Source: Exiguobacterium profundum (GTDB lineage: Bacteria > Bacillota > Bacilli > Exiguobacteriales > Exiguobacteriaceae). From it: DNA of 64,000 nucleotides. Position 1 is the first letter of the stretch. The number at the start of each line of letters is the position of its first letter. Positions 1 to 8,226 of this stretch are shown here, piece by piece. The DNA lies in NCBI RefSeq assembly GCF_001909285.1, contig NZ_MRSV01000001.1, positions 1,011,331 through 1,075,330 of the forward strand. Direction: 5' to 3'. The notes beneath the pieces were generated by a model, which searched no databases, was not told the origin of the DNA, and saw only the letters and a program-made list of their open reading frames with translations. The translations under genes were made by a program, and so were the position numbers.

Positions 1-55
1 ATTATAATAATTTTGTAAACGATTGTCATTATTCTTGAGGGGGACCCTACTTATT

Positions 56-1366
56 ATGAAACAACCGAAATATGCAGCACTTTTCCTAGCTACCACACTC
101 GCATTCGGAGGTATCGCGCCTTCGACAATCGTCAACGCAGAGACGACGGAAGACGTGACTGCTCCTGACGCACCTGTATTATCGGCACCACTCCACACGT
201 CGACAACACTCACGATTACTGGTGAAGTGGCTGCGAAAGCGGAGATCTTGATCAACGGCAAGACGTACGTCCGTACAATCCTCGAAGGTGGCGAGGCCGT
301 CTTCAAGATGTCACCACAATCGGTCGGCAAGGTCATCGACGTCCGTCTCGTCGACGCGAGCGGCAACGTGAGTGACACGACGCGTGCCATCGTCGCCGAA
401 GACCCGAACGCACGTCCAGACGCACCGGTCATCAAACCGTTGACGGAGACGTCACGTGAAGTGCGCGTCGTCGGGGAGCCGGGACAATATGTCGAGCTCT
501 CGATCGGCAGCAGCACGTATAAAGGGAAGTTCGATGCGAACGGGCTCTACCGTCGTGGCATCGCACCGCAACCGGCCCACTCATGGCTCTCGGCGAAGAC
601 GATCTCGACGAAAGGCGCGACGAGCGACGTCTCGAAACGTAGCGTCTACACAGACCGCGTCGCACCGAGAACGGCGACATTGACACAGTCCGTGACGGCG
701 GCATCATACGGTGTCTTCGGAAAAGCCGAACCGTATGCGACGGCCATCGTCAAGATTGGCACGAAGTCATACACGGCACCGGTTATGTCGACTGGGAAGT
801 TCATCGTGAAGATCCCGCGTCAAGCGATGGGGCAGAAGATGTCACTCGTCATCCGTGACGGCGCAGGCAACGTCAGCCAATCGAAGACAATCACAGTACA
901 GCACGCGCTCTACAACAACTTCCATCGTGTCTACGTGGATGGTATGAAGTTGACGGTTCATAAAGAAGTCTTCTATGCAGATTCGACGACGAAATACGCG
1001 GACACGTTCGTGCCACTCTTCGTCGGACATCCGTCGAAGTCGGGCCTCGGCTTCCTCCTCAGCAGCTACACGGAGGATGGCTCGGTCGCTGGTTTCGAGA
1101 AGTTAACGCTCCGTGTCGGTCGTGCGACCTATTCGCAAAACATCAATGATTACGAAGTCTACTACGAAGAGTATGAGGACGGTTCGGTCGAAGAGTCATA
1201 CTTGTTCCAACCAGATTCGAAACTCATCAGCTTCGTCGACAAGTACGTCCGTCCGGAAAACCGGATCACGGTCATGGTCCAAGGAACGGACTACGACCTC
1301 GAGTTCAACCTATCGGGTGCGGAGAAACGCGCATTCATCCAATCCCTCCAATACGCAGGATACTAA
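56..1366 (+). CDS. Secreted Ig-like repeat protein
   Basis: A 436-residue exported protein. I start it at ATG 56, where GAGGGGG at 37-43 acts as ribosome binding site; an earlier in-frame start at 23 would put extra residues before the signal peptide. Residues 1-28 are a clear Sec signal peptide (basic start, hydrophobic core, cleavage near VNA). Three Ig-like modules of the kind often called Big_6 follow at roughly 35-115, 123-200 and 205-285, each with a G-x-A/G turn and ending near (S/T)-(T/S)-(R/K). The same module occurs at the C-terminus of the next gene, and both copies share the ending TRAIV. The last 150 residues are acidic and aromatic and I do not recognise them. Probably a surface adhesion or scaffold protein; no enzyme motif seen. 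Confidence 0.85.
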   Translation: MKQPKYAALFLATTLAFGGIAPSTIVNAETTEDVTAPDAPVLSAPLHTSTTLTITGEVAAKAEILINGKTYVRTILEGGEAVFKMSPQSVGKVIDVRLVDASGNVSDTTRAIVAEDPNARPDAPVIKPLTETSREVRVVGEPGQYVELSIGSSTYKGKFDANGLYRRGIAPQPAHSWLSAKTISTKGATSDVSKRSVYTDRVAPRTATLTQSVTAASYGVFGKAEPYATAIVKIGTKSYTAPVMSTGKFIVKIPRQAMGQKMSLVIRDGAGNVSQSKTITVQHALYNNFHRVYVDGMKLTVHKEVFYADSTTKYADTFVPLFVGHPSKSGLGFLLSSYTEDGSVAGFEKLTLRVGRATYSQNINDYEVYYEEYEDGSVEESYLFQPDSKLISFVDKYVRPENRITVMVQGTDYDLEFNLSGAEKRAFIQSLQYAGY

Positions 1367-1374
1367 TTCTTTAG

Positions 1375-1398
1375 GACCGGTGGAGACACCGGTCTTTT
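1375..1398 (+). terminator. Rho-independent terminator
   Basis: GACCGGTG (1375-1382) pairs perfectly with CACCGGTC (1387-1394) around a GAGA loop, followed by TTTT. It closes the upstream surface-protein gene. Confidence 0.85.
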
Positions 1399-1494
1399 GT
1401 ATGCACGGATTCGATTCTCTTCTATATAAATGAAGTGGCGACTACCATCTGCCACCTAGGAAGAAATATTTCCGAAATCTTTTTGTTTTTTTTT

Positions 1495-1520
1495 TGAAAC
1501 ATAAACCGATAAATAACGTA
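1495..1520 (+). promoter_or_regulatory. Sigma-W-type ECF promoter
   Basis: TGAAAC (1495-1500), exactly 16 bases, then CGTA (1517-1520). This is the -35/-10 arrangement of Bacillus sigma-W promoters. It lies 50 bases before the ATG of the subtilisin-like protease and just behind a T10 run. It suggests control by an ECF sigma factor responding to envelope stress. The match is seen; the sigma factor is inferred, and none of ECF type is encoded in this window. Confidence 0.5.
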
Positions 1521-1570
1521 GAACAACGTGGAGCCAAGTGCTTCACTATTTAAGAAAAGAGGGAAAAGGT

Positions 1571-4204
1571 ATGAAACAAGCTTTGCAACGCCTCGTTGCA
1601 TTTGTATCGGTCCTTGCGCTCGTCGTGTCGCTCGTCCCAATGCGGACGATGGCAGCAGGCGCGGCCGATGTGAGCGGGGCCACATTACTTACACCAGGAC
1701 AGACTGTCGACTTCACGACAGGGACAGATCCGGTGAACACGTATTGGTTCAAGATGGAGCGAGAAGCTTCGGCTATGACACATATGGAGATTGCGATGGA
1801 AGCGTCTGCCGTGACGAACATCTCGGTCTATCCGAGCGCTGAGACGGCAGCGGCCGATGAGACGTTCGATCGCTACCGGGCGAGCGCTTCTCCGGACGCA
1901 GAGACGTCAGTCGCAAAAATCCAATTCCCATACGCATGGGAAGGTCCATATTACATCAAAGTGGAATACATGCCACTCGAGACAATCGATGAAGAGGGCG
2001 CGGTGATTCCACCGACGGCAGCAGATGTCTCACTTGGTTATAAATCAGTGAAACTCCCAGTGAAGTATGAAGAAGGAAACGGAACGATGTGTCCGGTCGA
2101 ATCGTTGCTCCCTTTGCCAGAAGATGGCGGGTTGCTCGATATGATTCGTCGCCTGCAAGAAGAGATCCTTGGTGGATCGAAAGAAGGACGTCAATTGGAG
2201 GCACTTTACTACAAGTCGTCCCCGTACATCGTCCGCAAGTTGGCATTCGACAAACAGAAACGCCAAGAGGCGTTAACGGACCTTCAGACGTTACGTCCGC
2301 TCATCACGTCACTCGTCAACAAAGAAAGTCACACTATCACGAAAAATGAAGCGGCTGCGATCAATCGCATGCACGCCTTGGTCAAATCAAGCGTACCGAG
2401 CGGAATCAAGTCGGATGTCAATGACTTGGCTTCATCGGTCGATATGACACGCCTCGCCGGCTCGACGGTGGAAGACGTGTTCGCACAGATTGGAATGGAG
2501 CTTCAAACGGTGGATACACCGCGTTATATCGTCAAATACAAATCACAACCATCGACATCGATCGGCAAGATGAACGCGATGACGGATGTATCGGCAGAGC
2601 GTATCTCGATCGGTCGTCCGGGAGACTATTTCGCGCTCGTTGACGTCGAGTCGGCAAGCACGAAGATGCAAGCAAAAGCGAAAGCGACGTTGAACGCCGA
2701 TTCGAACGTCGAGTTCATCGAGCCAGTCCAGACGTACAAAGCGTTTGCGACAGATTCGAGCTATGAGTATCAATGGGCAATAAATAAAAAATCAGTCCTT
2801 CAACCGATGAAGTATGCGGGTGTCGGATTAGAAGGCTATGAGGCACTCCGCCTTCCAGGTCGTTCAATCAAAGTAGCCGTACTCGATACAGGTGTAGATG
2901 ATCGTCTGCTCGACTTTAAAGGAAAAGTCGATGTCGCGAACGGAAAAGACTTCACGGACCCGAACGGGGATGGAAGCTCTCGCGATGAGAACGGTCACGG
3001 GACGCACGTAGCAGGTGTCATCGGGGCAGTACGAGACAACGGTGTCTCGATGCGCGGGATGGTACCGAACGTATCGATCCTCCCGGTTAAAGTGCTCGGA
3101 GCAGACGGGACGGGTGATACGGATCAAATCGCACTCGGAATCAAATATGCGGTCGACGCTGGAGCAAAAGTCATCAACATGAGTCTCGGTGGCGGCGAAA
3201 GTCGTACAATCGGTTATATGTTGAAGTATGCCTATGACCGCGGTGTCGTCGTCGTTGCAGCGACGGGGAACGAAAGTGAACCGGAAGTATCTTATCCGGC
3301 CTCTTCGAAGTATACAATCTCGGTCGGAGCGACGAACTCCCTCGGAATCGTCGCAGATTACTCGAACTTCGGATACGGCGTCGATGTCGTGGCACCAGGT
3401 TCGAAAATCGCAAGCCTTGTCCCAGATGGGAATGTCGTTTATTTGGACGGAACGAGCATGGCGACTCCACACGTCGCTGGCGTCGTGGCCCTCTTGAAAT
3501 CACAACACCCGACCCTCTCGGTCGAGTCGATCCGTACGCTCTTGCAACGGACGGCTGACCCGGTCGCCTTCTCAGGCGGAGATGTGCCGGAAGTACCGGT
3601 GGATGAGGAAGACGAATGGGCATTTGAAGACATGAGTGTCGAGTTCACGTTACCAGTGGCGTATTACGACATGTTAGGCGGTTACGGGAAGGTGAACCTT
3701 CACCGCGCCGAGTCGATGCTCCGTTTGAACGCGAACCGTGCGGTCGTGGCTGAAAATGCAGCAAACTTCAAAGTGAACGTGAAGTCTGGCACGGTCGTCT
3801 CCGTATATAACGGCGATCAAGTCGTCGGACGCGGGACAGCGAAGCAAGCGGTCGCATCGTTCAAGATGAAACCACAACCTGCAGGGACAGTCTTGCGCGT
3901 CGTTTACACGAACGGCAAGTATCAGTCGACGGAACGGTTGATCGTGACGGCGGGCAAACGTCCGGCTAGTCCAGCGGTCACAACGCTCCGTGCTGGCGCG
4001 AGAGCAGTGTCTGGTAAAGCGACACCGGGTATGACGGTTGTCGTTCGCAATGCGCAGCGTCAATTGTTCGGGACGGCGATGATCCGTCCGGACGGCACGT
4101 ACAGCGTCAAGACGCGGGCTCTCCGTAAAGGAGAATCGATCTACGTCCACGTGGAAGATTTGAACGGCCGTGCCGGACAAATGACACGTGCGATCGTCAA
4201 ATAA
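1571..4204 (+). CDS. Secreted subtilisin-family (S8) serine protease
   Basis: An 877-residue exported protease. ATG 1571 is chosen because AGAGGG lies 7 bases before it and the signal peptide then begins MKQALQRL. After the signal peptide (about 1-30) comes a PPC-like beta domain (about 35-140), then a long pro-region, then the S8 catalytic domain at about 430-670. The catalytic triad is visible: Asp439 in VAVLDTG, His476 in NGHGTHVAG, Ser629 in GTSMATPHVAG, with the oxyanion Asn567 in ATGNES. Two Ig-like modules (about 720-877) end the protein and resemble those of the preceding gene. It probably processes or degrades surface proteins. A sigma-W-type promoter and its own terminator suggest a single-gene unit. 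Confidence 0.92.
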   Translation: MKQALQRLVAFVSVLALVVSLVPMRTMAAGAADVSGATLLTPGQTVDFTTGTDPVNTYWFKMEREASAMTHMEIAMEASAVTNISVYPSAETAAADETFDRYRASASPDAETSVAKIQFPYAWEGPYYIKVEYMPLETIDEEGAVIPPTAADVSLGYKSVKLPVKYEEGNGTMCPVESLLPLPEDGGLLDMIRRLQEEILGGSKEGRQLEALYYKSSPYIVRKLAFDKQKRQEALTDLQTLRPLITSLVNKESHTITKNEAAAINRMHALVKSSVPSGIKSDVNDLASSVDMTRLAGSTVEDVFAQIGMELQTVDTPRYIVKYKSQPSTSIGKMNAMTDVSAERISIGRPGDYFALVDVESASTKMQAKAKATLNADSNVEFIEPVQTYKAFATDSSYEYQWAINKKSVLQPMKYAGVGLEGYEALRLPGRSIKVAVLDTGVDDRLLDFKGKVDVANGKDFTDPNGDGSSRDENGHGTHVAGVIGAVRDNGVSMRGMVPNVSILPVKVLGADGTGDTDQIALGIKYAVDAGAKVINMSLGGGESRTIGYMLKYAYDRGVVVVAATGNESEPEVSYPASSKYTISVGATNSLGIVADYSNFGYGVDVVAPGSKIASLVPDGNVVYLDGTSMATPHVAGVVALLKSQHPTLSVESIRTLLQRTADPVAFSGGDVPEVPVDEEDEWAFEDMSVEFTLPVAYYDMLGGYGKVNLHRAESMLRLNANRAVVAENAANFKVNVKSGTVVSVYNGDQVVGRGTAKQAVASFKMKPQPAGTVLRVVYTNGKYQSTERLIVTAGKRPASPAVTTLRAGARAVSGKATPGMTVVVRNAQRQLFGTAMIRPDGTYSVKTRALRKGESIYVHVEDLNGRAGQMTRAIVK

Positions 4205-4220
4205 GCTAGTGACAACGGGA

Positions 4221-4253
4221 GACGGGTATGCCGATGGGCATATCCGTCTTTTT
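4221..4253 (+). terminator. Rho-independent terminator
   Basis: GACGGGTATGCC (4221-4232) pairs with GGCATATCCGTC (4237-4248), one G-U pair, loop GATG, then TTTTT. It ends the protease gene. Confidence 0.85.
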
Positions 4254-4714
4254 GTATGGAGTGAATGCAACGGACGAGGTGACCTGACAAGGTTCGAATG
4301 ATGGAAAAGTGGTTCTCGCAGAGAAAAGGCCGTCATGAGGATACGATTCGTCTGTAATCGGATGGGTCGAAAGTCCTCACGGCACGCGAGAAGGTTGAAA
4401 CGAGAGGCGCAGATGCCTAAAATGGAACAAACCCGTTACTTTTGGATAACTTTGGTTTTGTTAAACAGGTCAATGATTTTATGGTTTGGAAATAACTAAG
4501 GTAAACATTGGACTTTGAGAATCAACATTGTAAATTAAATACTAAAGGTAATTAATGGTATAAAAATGGTTTTCAACTATTATTTCCGCCAAAAACGCAT
4601 GAAATCAACAAAAATCGACGTGTTTCGACATTTCCAAAAAAGGTAAATCTAAAAATGAATTAAACTAAAATCTCCAAAATTCAAAAACGTTACCATTTAA
4701 ACGAAAAATTACGC
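4254..4714 (+). other. Non-coding, AT-rich upstream region of the S-layer gene
   Basis: No convincing gene on either strand. The right half is very AT-rich with many A and T runs, as expected for an UP-element-like or bent stretch before a highly expressed gene. I see no further repeat or RNA gene in it. Confidence 0.5.
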
Positions 4715-4743
4715 TTGTGTCGCTTGGAAGTGTTATGTATATT
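4715..4743 (+). promoter_or_regulatory. Probable sigma-A promoter of the S-layer gene
   Basis: TTGTGT (4715-4720), 17-base spacer, TATATT (4738-4743). The -10 box matches 5 of 6; the -35 matches only TTG. It would give a leader of about 200 bases before the ATG at 4956, typical of S-layer genes. Confidence 0.45.
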
Positions 4744-4759
4744 ATGGATGTAAGGTTTT

Positions 4760-4842
4760 CCAAGAACAGTCTTGGTAAATTGTTCAAGATGATTCTTGCA
4801 AAGACTTCTACCGGGGGAGAACGCCCGGTCTAAAGAAGAGTC
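4760..4842 (+). promoter_or_regulatory. Three tandem hairpins in the S-layer mRNA leader
   Basis: Three adjacent hairpins. First: CCAAGA/TCTTGG with loop ACAG (4760-4775). Second: CAAGA/TCTTG with loop TGAT (4785-4798). Third: ACCGGG/CCCGGT (4810-4829), extended by GACTTCT (4803-4809) pairing with AGAAGAGTC (4834-4842) with a bulge. None has a T-tract, so they are not terminators. A role in mRNA stability or translation is inferred from what is known of long S-layer leaders. Confidence 0.5.
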
Positions 4843-4955
4843 GGTTACATAATCATTAGTACTTTATTCATTGTTATGGATACATGACTCCGAACGAGAT
4901 CGGTTGGGCGAGGACGGTAGAAAAACCTATCTACCTAAGGGAGGATTTACATCAG

Positions 4956-7676
4956 ATGGCTAAGAAGAAACAATTCGTTACTGCAGCGGCAGCGTTCGCA
5001 GTAGCAGCATCAGCAGTAGCGCCTGCAATCACAGCAGACGCAGCATCAACAACAGTCCAACTTTCATCGGACTACGTACGCGGCGGGGACCTCGACGCGG
5101 CACTTGACAAAGAGTACAAAGGTAGCGAGATCTACTGGTACAAATCGTCAGTCGACATGAACAAACTTGGCGTGTTCCAAACTGCTAAAGGCTTTGTAAA
5201 AGGCAAAGGCATCCGCGTTGAGAAAAAACTTCGCGTCTTGAACCACGCACAAGATATCCAACCTGAAGAAATCGTCCTCGAAGAAGGCGTTCCTGCATCA
5301 GGTCTTCGTATTCAGCCAGTTCTCTTCGCAGACGGCGTGAAATACAACAAAGTTGTCACATACGCTGGTTTCTCAACTGAGAAAGCTGGAGAGTTCGAAG
5401 GAACATTCACTTACTCTAACAAAGCATTCGGCGTTGTAACAAAAACAGTTAAATACAAAGTTGTGAAATCAGAAGTTGAAATCTCAAACGTTTCTTCTTC
5501 AGTAGATCAAGCAGCTGAAGTTCTCTCAGTCACAGCTGACGTGAAGAACCTCAAAGACGGTGAAAAAGTTGAACTCGTTGTTTACCCAGGTAAAGACATG
5601 TCAGCTACACCAATCAAAGCAGACGCAACTGTCAAAGATGGCAAGTTGACTGTTTCTCAGAAACTTCCTGCTGGAACTCACTCATTCCAACTCGTTTCTG
5701 GTGAAGTGAAATCTGCAGTTGTAGACTTCACAATCGAAGCTGCAATGGTTAAAGACGTTAAAGCAATTAACGCTACTCAAGTTGAAGTTGCATTCAACAA
5801 AGCAGTAGATCCTGCTACATTGTTTGCTAATGGTGTTAGCGGTGCATTTAATGCAGGTGCGACTGTTACATTAACATCAATCGACGGTATTACTTCTGGC
5901 GCGTTGACTGGTAAGTTAAGTGCAGACGGACAAACTTTAACAATTACATCTGCTAACGCACTTTCAAAACGTTATGATGTTGTTGTTGACGGAATCAAAA
6001 CTAAAGAAGCTAAAGCGTTCGCTAAATACAACAAAGTTGTTGAATTTGCAGCTGACACTACGGCGCCAATGGTTGTATCTACAGTCAAAAAGACTGCTAG
6101 CACATTCACAGTTAAATTCTCTGAACCAATGAACAACCTCGGATCAGTATCTTACAAGCTTGCTGACGGTACTTCTGTAACTGCAACTGCAACTGGAGTT
6201 CAAAATGACTTCACAGCTGGAGCGCAAGAAGTTACTTTCACTGTAGGTTCTGAAGTTGCTGCAGGTAAACAAGTGATTGTGACGTTTGTCGGAGCACAAG
6301 ACCAAGCGTTGAACATCATTTCTCCAAACCCTGCAACTGCATCATTTGTTAAAGGTGACAAAGATGGTGTTGCTCCTGCTGTAACTTCATTGGTAGCAGT
6401 CAACAACAAAACAATCGAAGTTAAGTTCACTGAAGAGTTGCAAGCAAACCCTGCAATCACAGGATTCGATGGAGCGCTCACGTTCAAACAAGACGCTTCA
6501 GATAAAACAAAATACACAATCACTTCAGACACTGCTAACACAGGATTGAAAGCTGTTTCTGTATCAGCTGGGTACACTGACTTGAGTGGAGAAGTTGGAG
6601 CTGCTTACTCTAAAGTCCTCAACTTTGATGTTGATACTGTTGCACCAAAAGTTGCTTCTACAAAAGTTGTGAAGATCGACGGCGTAGAATACCTTGAAGT
6701 GTCATTCGATGAAATCGTTGAAACTGCTGCTGCTCTTACAACTCTCGAAGTTACTGGAACTAAAGTTTCTAACTTTGTAACTTCAAACATCACTCCTGTT
6801 TCAGTTCCAGTTGCTAAGTTTGTTCAAGTGTCGACAGATAAGAAATCTTATCGCGTAACACTTGCTGACTTACTTGGGGTTAACTCAACTAAAGGTGCAT
6901 CATACTCGTTGGATATTGCTGGAAACAGCACTGCAACTCCAGTTGCGCTTGTTAGTGACTTGAGTGAAAACGCTGGTCCAAGCACATTCAAAGCTAACGT
7001 AGTTCGCTCTGAAGATGCAACAGCACCTTCAAACACTAAAGCTTCACTTGATACTTCGTTCAGCACTAACGGTATTCAAGTGAACCCTGATAAGACAATC
7101 ACAGTTCGCTTCAACCAAGAACTTGATGGAGCTTCAGCTACAAATGTTGCTAACTACAAGTTTGATGGCGCAGTAGTCGAAAAAGCTGTTCTCAGCCCAG
7201 TTGCTGCTGGTAAACAAGATGTTACATTGACTCTTAAAGCTGGATCTAACGTATTCACAGGTCTTCGTAACGTAACAATCAGCGGTGTTCAAGCTAAAAA
7301 CGGCTTGGTCATGGATGCTGTAACAACACAAGAATCGCTTGTGGAAAATGTTGCTCCTACAGTTTCGTCTGCTAAGCTTACTGCACCAGGCGTTATCACA
7401 TTGAACTTCAGTGAAGCTGTATACAACGCTGCTGATGGAGCTGGAGATGACTTCGAACTCTACGTTGGCGGAGTTAAAGTGACTGCAACAACTCTTGATA
7501 CAGAAGATGTGTTACAAGCAGCTGCTAAAAACACATTGACTTTAACTATCGGTGGTACAGCGCTTAAAGCTGAAGATCTTGCTAAAGGTCTTTCAATCAA
7601 GTCGGTTGACGGACTTGATATCATGGATGCTAACGATAACGTACTTTCAGTTGGAACAGTAACTGTAGCACAATAA
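4956..7676 (+). CDS. Probable S-layer protein with a novel N-terminal domain
   Basis: A 906-residue exported protein. ATG 4956 follows AAGGGAGG at 4938-4945; the signal peptide begins MAKKKQF and ends near ADA-AST (about residue 29). Residues about 30-175 form a domain nearly matching the N-terminus of the nucleotidase at 28968 (shared GDLDAALD, WYKSSV, FQTAKG and VKGKG). The rest is a series of Ig-like modules of the SbsA/Big_5 type, with repeats of the form V-x-V-x-F-(N/S)-(K/E)-x-V/M. Cys appears absent and Ala, Thr, Val and Lys dominate. Codons shift to T-ending forms (GCT, GTT, TCT, ACT), unlike the C-rich use of neighbours, consistent with very high expression. Strong leader and double terminator fit a major surface protein. 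No LPXTG motif; I recognised no SLH or CWB2 module. Confidence 0.75.
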   Translation: MAKKKQFVTAAAAFAVAASAVAPAITADAASTTVQLSSDYVRGGDLDAALDKEYKGSEIYWYKSSVDMNKLGVFQTAKGFVKGKGIRVEKKLRVLNHAQDIQPEEIVLEEGVPASGLRIQPVLFADGVKYNKVVTYAGFSTEKAGEFEGTFTYSNKAFGVVTKTVKYKVVKSEVEISNVSSSVDQAAEVLSVTADVKNLKDGEKVELVVYPGKDMSATPIKADATVKDGKLTVSQKLPAGTHSFQLVSGEVKSAVVDFTIEAAMVKDVKAINATQVEVAFNKAVDPATLFANGVSGAFNAGATVTLTSIDGITSGALTGKLSADGQTLTITSANALSKRYDVVVDGIKTKEAKAFAKYNKVVEFAADTTAPMVVSTVKKTASTFTVKFSEPMNNLGSVSYKLADGTSVTATATGVQNDFTAGAQEVTFTVGSEVAAGKQVIVTFVGAQDQALNIISPNPATASFVKGDKDGVAPAVTSLVAVNNKTIEVKFTEELQANPAITGFDGALTFKQDASDKTKYTITSDTANTGLKAVSVSAGYTDLSGEVGAAYSKVLNFDVDTVAPKVASTKVVKIDGVEYLEVSFDEIVETAAALTTLEVTGTKVSNFVTSNITPVSVPVAKFVQVSTDKKSYRVTLADLLGVNSTKGASYSLDIAGNSTATPVALVSDLSENAGPSTFKANVVRSEDATAPSNTKASLDTSFSTNGIQVNPDKTITVRFNQELDGASATNVANYKFDGAVVEKAVLSPVAAGKQDVTLTLKAGSNVFTGLRNVTISGVQAKNGLVMDAVTTQESLVENVAPTVSSAKLTAPGVITLNFSEAVYNAADGAGDDFELYVGGVKVTATTLDTEDVLQAAAKNTLTLTIGGTALKAEDLAKGLSIKSVDGLDIMDANDNVLSVGTVTVAQ

Positions 7677-7702
7677 TTCTTATCCTCTCTTTAGGGAATT
7701 TT

Positions 7703-7731
7703 GGGATACGCTAATATGCGTATCCCTTTAT
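7703..7731 (+). terminator. Terminator of the S-layer gene
   Basis: GGGATACGC (7703-7711) and GCGTATCCC (7718-7726) pair perfectly around TAATAT, followed by a short TTTAT tail. Confidence 0.75.
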
Positions 7732-7761
7732 AATTATATTTTCAACTGTGTAGTATTTTTG

Positions 7762-7797
7762 ATACACCCTTACCATCATGGCTTAGGGTGTATTTTT
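7762..7797 (+). terminator. Second terminator after the S-layer gene
   Basis: ATACACCCT (7762-7770) pairs with AGGGTGTAT (7785-7793) across a 14-base loop, then a T run. A backup terminator is common behind highly transcribed genes. Confidence 0.7.
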
Positions 7798-7817
7798 ATG
7801 TCTGAAGGATCAAAAAA

Positions 7818-8120
7818 ATGAAACCGAATCAATCTGAAAAGTGTGTCGGCATCGTCACGCCCATCAATGAAGAGAATAGTTGCTATAAAGGTCAAACTAT
7901 TGATTGGTCGAATGACGGCTAGACGCTCGTGAAAGAAATTTTGGATGGACTCGATCGGAAAGGATTTCCTCGTCGTCAGCCTGGGACGAGGAATAGTTTC
8001 AATTCAATATGCTGTAGCTCGAAATCACTTTCCGTTCAGGATACGCAATATTGGAAACGTGACGAATCTTGTCGAACGATAATAAAACAAAAAAAAAAAA
8101 CGGTTTTCCATATCGTTTAA
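7818..8120 (+). pseudogene. Possible broken reading frame with one in-frame TAG
   Basis: One frame runs from ATG 7818 to TAA 8118 with a single TAG at 7920-7922, giving about 34 residues before and about 65 after. It has no good ribosome binding site and the product is not recognised. The 3' end contains an A12 run (8089-8100). It may be the remnant of a lost gene between the S-layer gene and the next secreted protein, or simply chance. The remainder of 7798-8226 shows a small hairpin (ATCGTT-TAA-AACGAT near 8113-8126) and nothing else I can name. Confidence 0.2.
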
Positions 8121-8226
8121 AACGATGCGCACTGAGATATGAGGACTGGCTACAATAAGGCGTAGTCAATTTTAGAATGGGATGGATGGACTCATGACAT
8201 CTATGATATAAAAAGGAGAAAAAGAA

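Noticed and set aside
2864..4336. Long minus-strand frames opposite the subtilisin gene
   Set aside because: The + strand product has a full catalytic triad and signal peptide; the antisense frames show no motif or start signal.
4744..4955. T-box or known riboswitch in the S-layer leader
   Set aside because: No T-box sequence, no terminator/antiterminator pair and no recognised aptamer core; only simple hairpins.
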